Below are positions 26,666 through 34,675 of a DNA stretch of 57,208 nucleotides, one piece after another (within the stretch, counting starts at the first letter, position 1; each line of letters starts with the position of its first letter). The stretch is taken from IMG/VR virus record IMGVR_UViG_3300013093_000054, positions 1 through 57,208 of that record; one strand, 5' to 3'. A program made the translations under genes and the position numbers. The notes beneath the pieces are model-generated. The model had not been told where the DNA came from, ran no database searches, and saw only the letters and a list, made by a program, of their open reading frames with translations. The DNA comes from a virus.

Positions 26666-29053
26666 ATGGCTGGTGAATTTGAGTTTGTTGAAGAACAACC
26701 AGCAGCCGCTCCAAGCGGAGGCGGTGCTTTTGAATTTATTGAAGAGCCAGCACGCGTTCAAAGGCTTCCTGGCATAGATGTTGGGAAGACGCCTGAACAA
26801 ATTCGTATGATGCGAGGTAGAACGCCTGAACAGCAACGCGCTGTTGATGAGGCTCAGGCTAAAGAAACATACGAAAAGATGTTATTAAGCGGTAGGTCTC
26901 CAGCAGAAAAAGGCGCTTTATCTTTCCTTGGCTCTTATGGTCAAGCATTTGCACCAGGTGTATTTGAATGGGCTCCAGCCGCTGGCGCTAAATTGCTTGG
27001 TAAGGTTGGCGTTCCTGGATATGAAAGCTATGCAGAGCAGCCTGTAGAAGACATTAGGCAGAAAGCTAAAGGGATAATAGGCGGCGCTCAGGCAGAATAT
27101 CCAAAGACTTCTGCCGCTGGAACGGTCACAGGCCTGGGGGCTGGCGTAGCAGCTTTACCAGCCGTAACCAAATTGCCCGTAGTAGGAGAACTTGGAACTG
27201 TTGGTTCTGGAGCTGCTACTGGCGCTCTTTATGATGGCCTATCTGAAGGAGCCGAAAAAGGCGACTTAGGTAGTGCGCTTAGGGCGTCTATAATGGGCGG
27301 CGGATTGGGTGCAACATTAGCCCCAGTTGCCGAAAAAGCTATTTCTGGTTTGACCACTTTAGTTAAAGGCGGTCGTCCTGTCGTTGACGCTCAAGGAAAC
27401 TTGACGCAAGAAGCAATAGACATTGCGCAAAAAGCTGGCCTAACTCCAGAGCAAATAAATTATTTTGCACCTTCATTAGTTCAAACATTTGAGAAGCGCG
27501 GGTTAACTGAAGCTGCGGCGAGAGAAGCTCCATTTGCAGAATTTGGTATTGAGCCAAAACGCGGAATGGTTAGCCTTGAGCCTAAACAATTGGCGAGAGA
27601 AGAAAAATTTGGTGAATATGAACCAATCGCGGCTCAAGCAACAGCAGAGGCTGAAAGGGCGTTTGGAGCACCTGTTCCGTTAAGAGACGCCGTAGAGCAA
27701 GCTGTGGCCAAGGGGCAATCTGAGGCGGCTAAGTTAAAGTCTGATTATGAGCAGGCTTATAAAACGGCTGCAAGTGTTCCTGGTAAATTTAGCCGGGAGA
27801 CACTAACGAGCGTTGGCGATAAGCTTTTAGGTAATTTGGCAAAAGATGAAAAAGCTCTTGCTTTCCGTAATAGCGATGTCGTCCAAAGCGCCGCTAAAAA
27901 GCTTAACGAAACTCTTGGCCAAGCCTTACCGACTGGCCCAGAAGTTGGCGCTCCACGTATTGTTCATCAAACTTTTGGCGCTGTTGAAGAAGCTAGAAAG
28001 ACACTTAACCAAGCTTTTGGCGCGGCTAAAGATAAAACAGATCGTGCTGGTGTCCGTCGATTGATCAACGATTTTGACCAATATGTTGAAGACTCCATTA
28101 GCAACGGCGCTTTTTCTGGCGATAAAAATGTTGTCCAACAATGGCGTGATGCTCGTAAATTGTTTTCTAAGTATCAAGACAAATACGGCGTAAAGAAAAC
28201 AGGCGAAGAGTCTGGTATGCTTTTAAAGCAAATTATGGACGGAACAAAAAGCCCTGAAGACGTCGGCAATATGATGTTTAACTTTGCCAGCACAGGTGAG
28301 GCAAAAGCAAAAGCATCTGCTCTTAAAACATATTTTCAACTGCAAAGAGCGCTTGGACCTAATGCTCCAGAATTGCAACAGGTCACAAGATCTTTTTTAC
28401 AGCAGCTTGTAACGCCAACTATTAAGGCTGGAGAGGCAGTATCTCCAAAAACATTTACTGCTACAGCTAATCAAATAGATAATTTTCTTAGCGGCAATCA
28501 AGCCAGCTTTGCCAGAAGACTTTTAGCCCCAGATGATATTAAATATTTAAAAGAATACGCCAATGTGATGAGGGCAGCTGGAACTAAGGCTCCTAAAGAT
28601 GTTCAGCCAACATTAGGTGCTTTTGGCCAAGCGGCAGCGGCTTCAGCTCCGTTGGTTTTAGAAGCTACTGCTGCCGCTTTAGGCCATATACATCCAGGTT
28701 GGGCCGCATTAATTGCTGCTCCCACTGCTCTTTCATCAAGGTTTAGCGCCGTTAAAGGTAGCGAATGGCTGGCCCGAAGAGCTGCAAATCTTGCTCCTGA
28801 ATCAGTTGGCAGACCTTATGAGACACCTGGTATCAGAACTGGAATACCTCTTTTGGAACAGGCGGCGTTAAGAGATCAAGAGAGACAACCAAGGGCCACA
28901 GGCGGCAAAACCGGTCGCGTCTACACCGCAGAGCAAATGCTTTCAAGATCAAAGGTTGCTAGAAAAGCGATTGGCGATCAGACTAAATCAATCTTAGAAC
29001 AGCCAGATGAGCGCGTTGTTAGTGCTCTTAAAGCTGTAAGTGATCACATATAA
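26666..29053 (+). CDS. Second large ejection/internal virion protein
   Basis: 795 residues, following the SleB-domain protein by nine bases. It begins with a tandem FEFVEEQ/FEFIEEP motif and has hydrophobic Gly/Ala segments at about 150-205 (GLGAGVAALPAVTKLPVVGELG, then SGAATGALYDGL) and near 660 (ASAPLVLEATAAALG), suggesting membrane insertion or pore formation. Long charged helices lie between. RATGGKTGRVYTAEQM near the C-terminus shares a [KR]ATGG tag with other virion proteins. Confidence 0.65.
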   Translation: MAGEFEFVEEQPAAAPSGGGAFEFIEEPARVQRLPGIDVGKTPEQIRMMRGRTPEQQRAVDEAQAKETYEKMLLSGRSPAEKGALSFLGSYGQAFAPGVFEWAPAAGAKLLGKVGVPGYESYAEQPVEDIRQKAKGIIGGAQAEYPKTSAAGTVTGLGAGVAALPAVTKLPVVGELGTVGSGAATGALYDGLSEGAEKGDLGSALRASIMGGGLGATLAPVAEKAISGLTTLVKGGRPVVDAQGNLTQEAIDIAQKAGLTPEQINYFAPSLVQTFEKRGLTEAAAREAPFAEFGIEPKRGMVSLEPKQLAREEKFGEYEPIAAQATAEAERAFGAPVPLRDAVEQAVAKGQSEAAKLKSDYEQAYKTAASVPGKFSRETLTSVGDKLLGNLAKDEKALAFRNSDVVQSAAKKLNETLGQALPTGPEVGAPRIVHQTFGAVEEARKTLNQAFGAAKDKTDRAGVRRLINDFDQYVEDSISNGAFSGDKNVVQQWRDARKLFSKYQDKYGVKKTGEESGMLLKQIMDGTKSPEDVGNMMFNFASTGEAKAKASALKTYFQLQRALGPNAPELQQVTRSFLQQLVTPTIKAGEAVSPKTFTATANQIDNFLSGNQASFARRLLAPDDIKYLKEYANVMRAAGTKAPKDVQPTLGAFGQAAAASAPLVLEATAAALGHIHPGWAALIAAPTALSSRFSAVKGSEWLARRAANLAPESVGRPYETPGIRTGIPLLEQAALRDQERQPRATGGKTGRVYTAEQMLSRSKVARKAIGDQTKSILEQPDERVVSALKAVSDHI

Positions 29054-29065
29054 GAGGACGTTTTA

Positions 29066-29887
29066 ATGGCTAACAATCCATCACCAAATAAGCTTCTTGA
29101 TCGTCCAGACAAAGGTGATTTGGATTGGTCAACGCCGCTTAATTATAACTTTACGGATCTTGATAGCATCCTTGGCGCGACAGTCCAGCCAGTTAACGTC
29201 GCCAATGTTTATACGTTGAGTAGCACGGACATACAAAACTCACGCATTAACGTAACTGGCACAATTACGGCTGATGCTAATGTTACAATTCCAGCTACAT
29301 TTGGCGGTTATTGGATTGTTTCAAATAACACGACTGGCGCTTTTAATGTTCGCGTTAAAGTATTGACTGGCGCAAATCTCGTTACGGTTCCTCAAGGATT
29401 TTCAACGATCGTCTTTAGCAACGGCACAGAGGCATACGACGCTTTAAGTAGCAAGCTAAATGTCACGGGTGGAACGGTATCGGGCAATCTTTCTCTTGGC
29501 GGCGTCCTGAATGTTGGAACAGGTAAGTTGGTATTTGATCCTACATCAACTTCTCCTGTTTTAAACGTTTCTGGTAATATCGTAGCTTCTGGAAATGTTA
29601 CAGCTTTTGGAACAATCCCTTCCGACGAAAGATTAAAAGAAGACGTCAGAACGCTTGAAGATTCTCTGGATATTATTAAGCGATTGCGTGGGGTTAGCTT
29701 TATCTTAAAAAATACCAAGAAGCCATCTCTTGGTCTTATCGCGCAAGAAGTTCAAGAAGTTTTGCCATCTCTTGTATATCAGGGCCCAGATGAGATGTTG
29801 AGTGTTGCATACGCCAACATGGTCGGTGTTCTCATTGAAGCTGTTAAAGAGTTGTCCGATCGTGTCGAACAATTAGAGAAGAAATAA
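29066..29887 (+). CDS. Short tail fibre with S74 intramolecular chaperone
   Basis: 273 residues. The N-terminus (LLDRPDKGDLDWSTPLNYNFTDLDSIL) is an attachment-type segment, the middle is a beta-rich shaft, and the C-terminus from Ser186 is a Peptidase_S74 domain (SDERLK with Ser186 and Lys191, then FGLIAQEVQEVLP-like and a terminal coiled coil). Auto-cleavage before the Ser would release the chaperone after trimer assembly. SD AGAGGACG; stop overlaps the next ATG. Confidence 0.8.
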   Translation: MANNPSPNKLLDRPDKGDLDWSTPLNYNFTDLDSILGATVQPVNVANVYTLSSTDIQNSRINVTGTITADANVTIPATFGGYWIVSNNTTGAFNVRVKVLTGANLVTVPQGFSTIVFSNGTEAYDALSSKLNVTGGTVSGNLSLGGVLNVGTGKLVFDPTSTSPVLNVSGNIVASGNVTAFGTIPSDERLKEDVRTLEDSLDIIKRLRGVSFILKNTKKPSLGLIAQEVQEVLPSLVYQGPDEMLSVAYANMVGVLIEAVKELSDRVEQLEKK

Positions 29888-30570
29888 TGACTCTTCCTGC
29901 AAGCGGTCCTCTTGTTCTTGGGTTGGCTAGTGGAGGCAACTCCATCAATAGCGAATTTGGCTACGGGAATGATTTAGGGTCGTATCGTGGCGTTTATTAT
30001 GGTTTAGGAGGTCAAGAATTTAGATTTCCTGTTTCTCCTAATTCTATTGCAATGAATTTATTTTATAGCACATATAAAATTGTTGGCGGGTCTCGGACTT
30101 TTAATAGCACACAATCTTTTGTTATTCCTGTTTATAATACAATTACGATTACTGTCCAAGGAGGACAGGGAGGCGCATCTGGCGCTCCTGGATATATTAG
30201 TTCTCCTTGTACGGGAGCCGGCAAATTCACTTCAGGTTCTTCCGGAGGATACGGTTCCGGATCTTCTTTTGGCGGCTATTTATCTGCGGCAGGCGGAGCT
30301 GGTGGAGCAGGTTCTGCTTCATCAAGCAATCCAGGACAGTCTGGTCAGGTTATTTCAACAACTTATACTAATCCAGTTCAAGGAGGATCAGGCCCTCCAT
30401 CTGGAACAACCGTTACTGTTTCAATTGGCGGGGGCGGTTCTGGTGGCGGTGGTGGCTGTCTTGTTTATCAACTTATAGTTGGAACAACTAATTTTGGTTG
30501 CGCATGTTGGAACAATGCCGCTTCTGGCAGTGGAGGCGCAGCAGGCGTTGTCACTGTAACGTGGGCATAA
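29887..30570 (+). CDS. Glycine-rich tail tip/adhesin
   Basis: 227 residues. The N-terminal GLASGGNSINSEFGYGNDLGSYRG motif is common in fibre-tip proteins, and GGSRTFNSTQSFVIPVYNTITITVQGGQGG leads into a Gly/Ser-rich second half with GGAGGAGSAS and SIGGGGSGGGGG loops, a polyglycine-sandwich style tip as in T-even adhesins. Coupled to the S74 fibre by an overlapping start, so the pair probably forms one fibre. Confidence 0.65.
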   Translation: MTLPASGPLVLGLASGGNSINSEFGYGNDLGSYRGVYYGLGGQEFRFPVSPNSIAMNLFYSTYKIVGGSRTFNSTQSFVIPVYNTITITVQGGQGGASGAPGYISSPCTGAGKFTSGSSGGYGSGSSFGGYLSAAGGAGGAGSASSSNPGQSGQVISTTYTNPVQGGSGPPSGTTVTVSIGGGGSGGGGGCLVYQLIVGTTNFGCACWNNAASGSGGAAGVVTVTWA

Positions 30571-30595
30571 ATATTTGCATCCCGACCACGAACAA

Positions 30596-30700
30596 ATGTT
30601 AATGGCGATTATAAAAGCAGCTTTGCTTATCTTAATCGCCATTTATAGTTTTAAGTTAGGTCGCGTGTTTTATGACTTTATGCAATTAACGCTTGAGTAG
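30596..30700 (+). CDS. Very small membrane protein
   Basis: 34 residues (ATG at 30596, or 30602). One hydrophobic helix (AIIKAALLILIAIYSFKLG) and a short polar tail. It ends two bases before the stop of the converging GcrA-like gene, filling the gap exactly, which supports a real gene, but no clear SD is visible. Function unknown. Confidence 0.4.
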   Translation: MLMAIIKAALLILIAIYSFKLGRVFYDFMQLTLE

Positions 30701-30702
30701 AT

Positions 30703-31182
30703 TTACATATTTTTGCGAAGCATTTTTTCCAAATTACCGCGTGCAGGGTAGTAGCATATCGAGTAATGCTCGGCGCAATAAGAACCACGCGTCTGCATCT
30801 CACCACAGTATTTAACAGGCGTTTCGTCACCTGAAATAATAAATCTACATGAGTTCAGTTTAAGATCCAGTAATTCTATGCCACCTGAACGCGTTGGCAG
30901 TGAAGGAACATTTTCTATTTGTAAATCTTTAGGTATTATATTTATTGCTTTTGGGTTATGTCTTTTGGCGTAATCTTCTTCTCTAACTTTTCTTGCTTCA
31001 ACAACTCTTTTCTTATGCTGTTCTTTTTCATCACGCGCAAAAACGTGACCCTTGCGTCTTAGTCTATTAACCATGCCAATAACGGCATTGCGCGTCATAT
31101 TAAGCTTCTCGCCAATTTGGCTGCCGCTTAACCCCTCTTCCCAATATTTAATAAGTTGGTCTCTTTGCTTTGAACTGATCAT
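30703..31182 (-). CDS. GcrA-like transcriptional regulator
   Basis: 159 residues from the ATG at 31182 (AAGGA seven bases upstream); the longer frame adds residues with no support. The N-terminal helix-turn-helix WEEGLSGSQIGEKLNMTRNAVIGMVNRLRR matches GcrA, the alphaproteobacterial factor that acts with sigma70 at methylated GANTC sites. The C-terminal CRFII..DE...KYCGEMQTRGSYCAEH is the GcrA Cys-rich module. It converges on the late block and diverges from the metallophosphoesterase. Likely controls phage or host promoters. Confidence 0.85.
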   Translation of the reverse strand: MISSKQRDQLIKYWEEGLSGSQIGEKLNMTRNAVIGMVNRLRRKGHVFARDEKEQHKKRVVEARKVREEDYAKRHNPKAINIIPKDLQIENVPSLPTRSGGIELLDLKLNSCRFIISGDETPVKYCGEMQTRGSYCAEHYSICYYPARGNLEKMLRKNM

Positions 31183-31295
31183 GTCGATTTCCTTGCTATA
31201 TTTCGATATTAAATGTAAAATACATAACCCATTGACATAAAACGACAATAATTAACGTCTATAGGGTTAGTGCCCCGATATTACAGGGAACGCCA

Positions 31296-32588
31296 ATGAT
31301 TGCAAGAGAAGAAGCTGAAGAACTAATCAGCTTAATTGAACAGGCGCTCCGTAACGGGGATTATCCAGACGGACATAAATGCGTTAACCATCAAAGGCTG
31401 GCAACAGCAACTATCGCAAAAAAATTAGGTGTTCACAGATCGGTTATTGCCAGAAAGCTGGGAGAGTCAAAGAGAGAACATGGGTTAGAACCAAATTGGA
31501 AAATATTTACTGGTATCAAAGAAGAAAACGCCGACCACATCATTGTCCGACGCCTTAAAGATAAATTGGCAATAGCAGAGACAAGAGCGGCCAAGGCTGA
31601 ACGCACCAACATTAGCTCAGAGGCGATTAGGGAAGGCATTTTAGGTCTTGCCGCCACGCCACTAGAGCCGCAGCCCTGGAAGCCATCTAAAGGCGATAAG
31701 AAGGGACAGAAAGAGGCGCTGGTTCTTATGGTATCGGACGTCCATATGGGCGAGACGATCGACAAGAATCAGATGGGCGGCAGGAATACATTTGATAAAA
31801 AGATTTGCGGTAAACGTCTTGAGCGTCTATTCCAAGGCGTCGTCAAAATGGGGACTGTCCACTGGTCTGGTCCTCCGCCTGGCGTGATATATGTTATACT
31901 TGGCGGCGATCTTATCAGCGGTGAAATCCACGAAGAATTAGCGAAGTCTAATGATCTACTTGCTATCCCCGCTGTCAGAGAACTTGCAACGCATATCATA
32001 TCTGGGCTTGAACTCCTTCTCGAATCCTTTGACTGCGAAATTCGAGTCGTCTCCGTTCCGGGCAACCATGGACGGACAACCCGTAAGCCAGAATCAAAGG
32101 GATTTGTCCTCAACTCCTACGACACCCTCGTCGCCTGGCTCGTCGAAAGCTGGTTCATGGCAAAAGGGACCAAGCGGATATCATTTGCAGCCCCGGCGTC
32201 GGGTGATGCGTTAATCAATATCTGCGGCTGGAATTTCCTTTTCACTCATGGCGATAGGATAGGGTCGCGGGGTGGCATGGGTATGGTTGGTCCGGTTGCA
32301 ACAATTGCTCGTGGTATGCAACGCGTTATTCAGGACTATGCGGCAGAGCAAATCGTGGTAGACTATGTGGTTGTTGGCCATTTCCACACCAGCGTCGAGC
32401 TGGAGCAAGGATTTTGTAATGGCTCAGTCTCAGGTCCCAGTGAGTATAGCCGCTCTGGTCGTATGCGTAGCAGCCCTTGCAGCCAGTGGCTCCTTAGTGT
32501 TCATCCTAATCACGGCGTTGCTAGACGCTGGAAACTCATACTCGGCGCGCCCGATGAAGGCAGTATATATAAGGGAAGGGCGGCGTAA
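31296..32588 (+). CDS. Metallophosphoesterase with N-terminal helix-turn-helix
   Basis: 430 residues. Residues about 25-60 (LATATIAKKLGVHRSVIARKL) form a helix-turn-helix. The calcineurin-like core shows DVHMGE (about 148), GGDLISG, PGNHGR, FTHGDRIG and GHFHT, all five metal motifs in order. The fold would hydrolyse phosphodiesters. An HTH-nuclease arrangement of this kind is frequent in alphaproteobacterial phages, but the substrate is not known. The C-terminus overlaps a membrane-protein frame at 32419. Confidence 0.85.
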   Translation: MIAREEAEELISLIEQALRNGDYPDGHKCVNHQRLATATIAKKLGVHRSVIARKLGESKREHGLEPNWKIFTGIKEENADHIIVRRLKDKLAIAETRAAKAERTNISSEAIREGILGLAATPLEPQPWKPSKGDKKGQKEALVLMVSDVHMGETIDKNQMGGRNTFDKKICGKRLERLFQGVVKMGTVHWSGPPPGVIYVILGGDLISGEIHEELAKSNDLLAIPAVRELATHIISGLELLLESFDCEIRVVSVPGNHGRTTRKPESKGFVLNSYDTLVAWLVESWFMAKGTKRISFAAPASGDALINICGWNFLFTHGDRIGSRGGMGMVGPVATIARGMQRVIQDYAAEQIVVDYVVVGHFHTSVELEQGFCNGSVSGPSEYSRSGRMRSSPCSQWLLSVHPNHGVARRWKLILGAPDEGSIYKGRAA

Positions 32589-32601
32589 GCGTCCGTTCTG
32601 A
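32419..32601 (+). CDS. Possible overlapping small membrane protein
   Basis: 60 residues in the +1 frame over the end of the metallophosphoesterase. AGGA lies seven bases before the ATG. A single long hydrophobic segment (VSIAALVVCVAALAASGSLVFILITALL) is followed by a basic C-terminus (MKAVYIREGRRKRPF) that ends 11 bases before the next gene. RBS, topology and spacing favour a gene; the overlap of about 170 bases keeps confidence low. Confidence 0.4.
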   Translation: MAQSQVPVSIAALVVCVAALAASGSLVFILITALLDAGNSYSARPMKAVYIREGRRKRPF

Positions 32602-32612
32602 GGGAGACTGAT

Positions 32613-32840
32613 ATGATTGACGACGAAGACGACATCGTTGAAATCGATACGTCTGATGGAGACGAGTTTCCGTTAGATAGCGTGGCAGCTAGGGTCGTGG
32701 CATTTACGAAGTTAATTGCTCTTGTCGATCATTTGAAGAACGAGGACGCAAAGAAAGAAGCCATTATGATGCTTGGAGCTGTCAGGCGTTCGTTTAAGAC
32801 GATTCCAACGGCTGAAGGGGTTACGCCGATAAAGTCATAG
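32613..32840 (+). CDS. Small acidic unknown protein
   Basis: 75 residues, SD GAGGGAGACTG. Acidic N-terminus (IDDEDDIVEIDTSDGDE) and a helical C-terminal part (FTKLIALVDHLKNEDAKKEAIMMLGAVRRSF). No family recognised. Last rightward gene before the convergent junction. Confidence 0.55.
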   Translation: MIDDEDDIVEIDTSDGDEFPLDSVAARVVAFTKLIALVDHLKNEDAKKEAIMMLGAVRRSFKTIPTAEGVTPIKS

Positions 32841-32948
32841 TCTGACTATGTATTTTTGATGCTTTGTAAACTTCGTGCGTCATATTTGGATCATATGAAG
32901 GCTTTGTGAGCCATATATGGATTACGGCATTATACCGTATCTGAAATA

Positions 32949-33013
32949 TTTACTGTTCAGTAAAATTTTTACCTTTTTTTATTTGAGAACTATTATATTT
33001 ACCGTTCGGTAAA
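32949..33013. promoter_or_regulatory. Twin TTTACYG-TT-CRGTAAA inverted repeats
   Basis: Two 16-base inverted repeats at 32949-32964 (TTTACTG tt CAGTAAA) and 32998-33013 (TTTACCG tt CGGTAAA), 49 bases apart start to start. The arms co-vary at one position (T-A versus C-G), keeping pairing. The first is followed on the plus strand by a T-rich stretch and could end rightward transcription; the second lies in the 3' end of the leftward gene at 32950. They also look like dyad operators. Neither role is proven. Confidence 0.5.
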
Positions 33014-33153
33014 ATCTGCCAAAAGTGTTCACACGGGCCTTTGTAATCATCAGGCCAAATGAAATACGATTGCCAATATTCACTGGCCTTTGTGCCGCTA
33101 TCTTTGTGTCGGTAACACTCGTTCGACTTTGGGCAAATGGTTACGGCGCACAT
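32950..33153 (-). CDS. Small Cys-containing unknown protein
   Basis: 67 residues from the ATG at 33153; an in-frame GTG at 33168 with GGAG upstream is an alternative. MCAVTICPKSNECYRH places three Cys and a His near the N-terminus and GPCEHFW adds a Cys-His pair, so metal binding is possible. Aromatic-rich middle (YWQSYFIWPDDYKG). Its 3' end carries one of the twin dyads. Last gene of the leftward operon. Confidence 0.55.
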   Translation of the reverse strand: MCAVTICPKSNECYRHKDSGTKASEYWQSYFIWPDDYKGPCEHFWQILPNGKYNSSQIKKGKNFTEQ

Positions 33154-33160
33154 GCTGATG

Positions 33161-33397
33161 TCAGGCACTGTCCTTCTCTCCCAAAATAGCATGTTCTATT
33201 TCAGTATCTATTTCCTCATGCGACATATAAGGAAAACAACGCAGCATATTGACACGAAATGCCGCTTTTAGCAGCATATTCTCAGTGCAGAGGTGTTCAA
33301 TAGCGTCAGCTGCTGTTTTAGCTGCTGGGTTTATTTGCCAAGGATCAGTCCCGTGTTCGCCACGCAAACGCTCTAAGAGGGATGTATAGTCAGTCAT
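33161..33397 (-). CDS. Small unknown phage protein
   Basis: 78 residues. MTDYTSLLERLRGEHGTD...AKTAADAIEHLCTENMLLKAA is a common phage pattern for small helical proteins with an 'AADAIE.L..EN..LK' helix. The ATG overlaps the upstream stop (ATGA). No function known. Confidence 0.6.
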   Translation of the reverse strand: MTDYTSLLERLRGEHGTDPWQINPAAKTAADAIEHLCTENMLLKAAFRVNMLRCFPYMSHEEIDTEIEHAILGEKDSA

Positions 33398-33765
33398 TCT
33401 GCCTTCTCCAAATCTGATCTTTCCTCAAGATGATGCAAAATATCCTCGCCCTCTCGTATCAAAGAGTCAGGTATTTCTGTCGTCATTGTCAGCTCATTGC
33501 GTCTTGCTTCCGGCAAACTGCCGTATTTAAACAACTTTTCCATCCAATATTCTAAAAGCGCAATACGTCTCGACATTCGTTTACGGTGCCAAAGATAGGT
33601 GTCACACTCGAATTTCAGTCGATGTTCTAGTTCAGCGGTGCGCTTATCTTTTCTATCTAAATCATACAGCGACTTCACGCATATCTTGGCGTCATCATAT
33701 CTGCTTTCAAATTGCAGCTTTGATATAAGCTCAACAAGCTCAGGGTATGACTTTTTGTCGGTCAT
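33394..33765 (-). CDS. Unknown helical protein
   Basis: 123 residues, almost entirely helical and charged; WHRKRMSRRIALLEYWMEKLFKYG is amphipathic. Overlaps its neighbours by four bases on both sides, as in a polycistronic leftward operon. No family recognised. Confidence 0.55.
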   Translation of the reverse strand: MTDKKSYPELVELISKLQFESRYDDAKICVKSLYDLDRKDKRTAELEHRLKFECDTYLWHRKRMSRRIALLEYWMEKLFKYGSLPEARRNELTMTTEIPDSLIREGEDILHHLEERSDLEKAE

Positions 33766-33896
33766 TTTGATGCCCTCACCGAACGTCTCAATTTCTTAAA
33801 CTTCTTCTTTAATTTCTTTAACTCCTTGGCAAGACCGCTAATAGGATCTTTCTTCTCTTCTTCAGAATACGGAACTTTTGAATCATCTTTTTTCAT
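33762..33896 (-). CDS. Tiny Lys-rich protein
   Basis: 44 residues from the ATG at 33896, which overlaps the upstream stop (ATGA). The C-terminal half is strongly basic (KELKKLKKKFKKLRRSVRASK), suggesting nucleic-acid contact. A longer frame starting at 34031 is less likely because it would lie on top of the 33893 gene. Confidence 0.5.
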   Translation of the reverse strand: MKKDDSKVPYSEEEKKDPISGLAKELKKLKKKFKKLRRSVRASK

Positions 33897-34081
33897 GGTT
33901 TCCCCGACCGTATTTCTTCTTGAATGCTTTTCACGACTTTTAGTAAAACCAGCAAGGAATGAGCGTCTATATCGCCATAATGCGTTGCTATGTAACTCGA
34001 CCTTTGCCATTCTTCCGTAATTGCAATGCATCTTGCACGTTCGTTTTTGATCCCATCTGCGTATGTTGGATCGTCATTCAT
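33893..34081 (-). CDS. Small unknown protein
   Basis: 62 residues. N-terminus has a YADGIKNERARCIAITEEWQ helix of the type seen in many small phage proteins ('G...ER.RC..I'), then SLLVLLKVVKSIQEEI. Overlaps both neighbours by four to eight bases. Function unknown. Confidence 0.55.
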   Translation of the reverse strand: MNDDPTYADGIKNERARCIAITEEWQRSSYIATHYGDIDAHSLLVLLKVVKSIQEEIRSGKP

Positions 34082-34274
34082 CTGTCTTTTCCTTTTTAAC
34101 TGGGTAAACCGTTATCTCTATTTCTGGATCTACAGGTTCACCTTCTCCCCGCCAAACATACAGGCTGGCGTAGCAGGCGTGTGGAAGCGGTAGATAAGAC
34201 TCAAACTCCCATCCTAATCTCTCAAAGTCTTTTTCCTTCGAGAAAGGCACATACCTGTAAAACTTCTCTGTCAT
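34074..34274 (-). CDS. Small unknown protein
   Basis: 66 residues, aromatic-rich beta-type (FYRYVPFSKEKDFERLGWEFESY, HACYASLYVWRGEG). Reads like a small 'F.R.GW.' phage protein. Shares one base with the DnaA-domain gene stop upstream. No function known. Confidence 0.55.
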   Translation of the reverse strand: MTEKFYRYVPFSKEKDFERLGWEFESYLPLPHACYASLYVWRGEGEPVDPEIEITVYPVKKEKTDE

Positions 34275-34630
34275 TACGCCACCTTGTAAATCGGCTGTAT
34301 TGGGAAGATCGTTTTCGGTGGCATCATATCATCATTTTTATCGTAATTTGGAATTTTCATTTTAACTTTAGGAGGGTCCCAACGGCGCTCTTCGATAGGC
34401 ATGGACTCAATGCGCTTAACGCCATGCAATACGCTGGTATGATCTCTGTTCCCAAAATATCTGCCTATGGCGGGGTAAGAAAAACCCGTCTCAATCTTTG
34501 CTCGCCACATACAGTAATGACGCAAGTGGCATAATTCATGTGTTCTTTTTTCACCAGTAATGTCTGACGCAGGAACGCCGGTTCTTTCAGACTCTTGGCG
34601 GATTATGTCCATAACTTTTACTTTTCGCAT
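34274..34630 (-). CDS. DnaA domain IV-like DNA-binding protein
   Basis: 118 residues from the ATG at 34630 (GAGG five bases upstream). Residues about 1-85 match the DnaA C-terminal DNA-binding domain: a helix start VMDIIRQESERTGVPASDITGEKR, then HLRHYCMWRAK and YPAIGRYFGNRDHTSVLHGVKRI with the DHTSVLH signature that contacts the DnaA box. There is no AAA+ domain, so it may bind origin-like sites or compete with host DnaA. Preceded by a terminator-like palindrome. Confidence 0.75.
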   Translation of the reverse strand: MRKVKVMDIIRQESERTGVPASDITGEKRTHELCHLRHYCMWRAKIETGFSYPAIGRYFGNRDHTSVLHGVKRIESMPIEERRWDPPKVKMKIPNYDKNDDMMPPKTIFPIQPIYKVA

Positions 34631-34639
34631 CTCAACCTC

Positions 34640-34667
34640 AATAAAATAAGGGGGAGATATCTCCCCC
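34640..34667 (-). terminator. Perfect 18-bp palindrome with downstream T-rich tract
   Basis: GGGGGAGATATCTCCCCC at 34650-34667 is a perfect dyad. Read leftward it is followed by TTATTTTATT, so it fits an intrinsic terminator for the DUF6378 gene. The DnaA-like gene starts within 20 bases, so it could act as an attenuator between two operon genes. Confidence 0.65.
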
Positions 34668-34675
34668 ATAAAGTA

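Noticed and set aside
31260-31266. TATAGGG motifs (31260, 37761) as T7-type phage promoters
   Set aside because: No phage RNA polymerase gene is visible in this window and the flanks do not match a shared longer consensus. Host sigma70-type promoters explain at least the 37761 site.
33762-34031. 89-codon leftward frame starting at 34031
   Set aside because: Its first half lies on the 33893 gene. The ATGA-coupled start at 33896 gives a sensible 44-residue protein.
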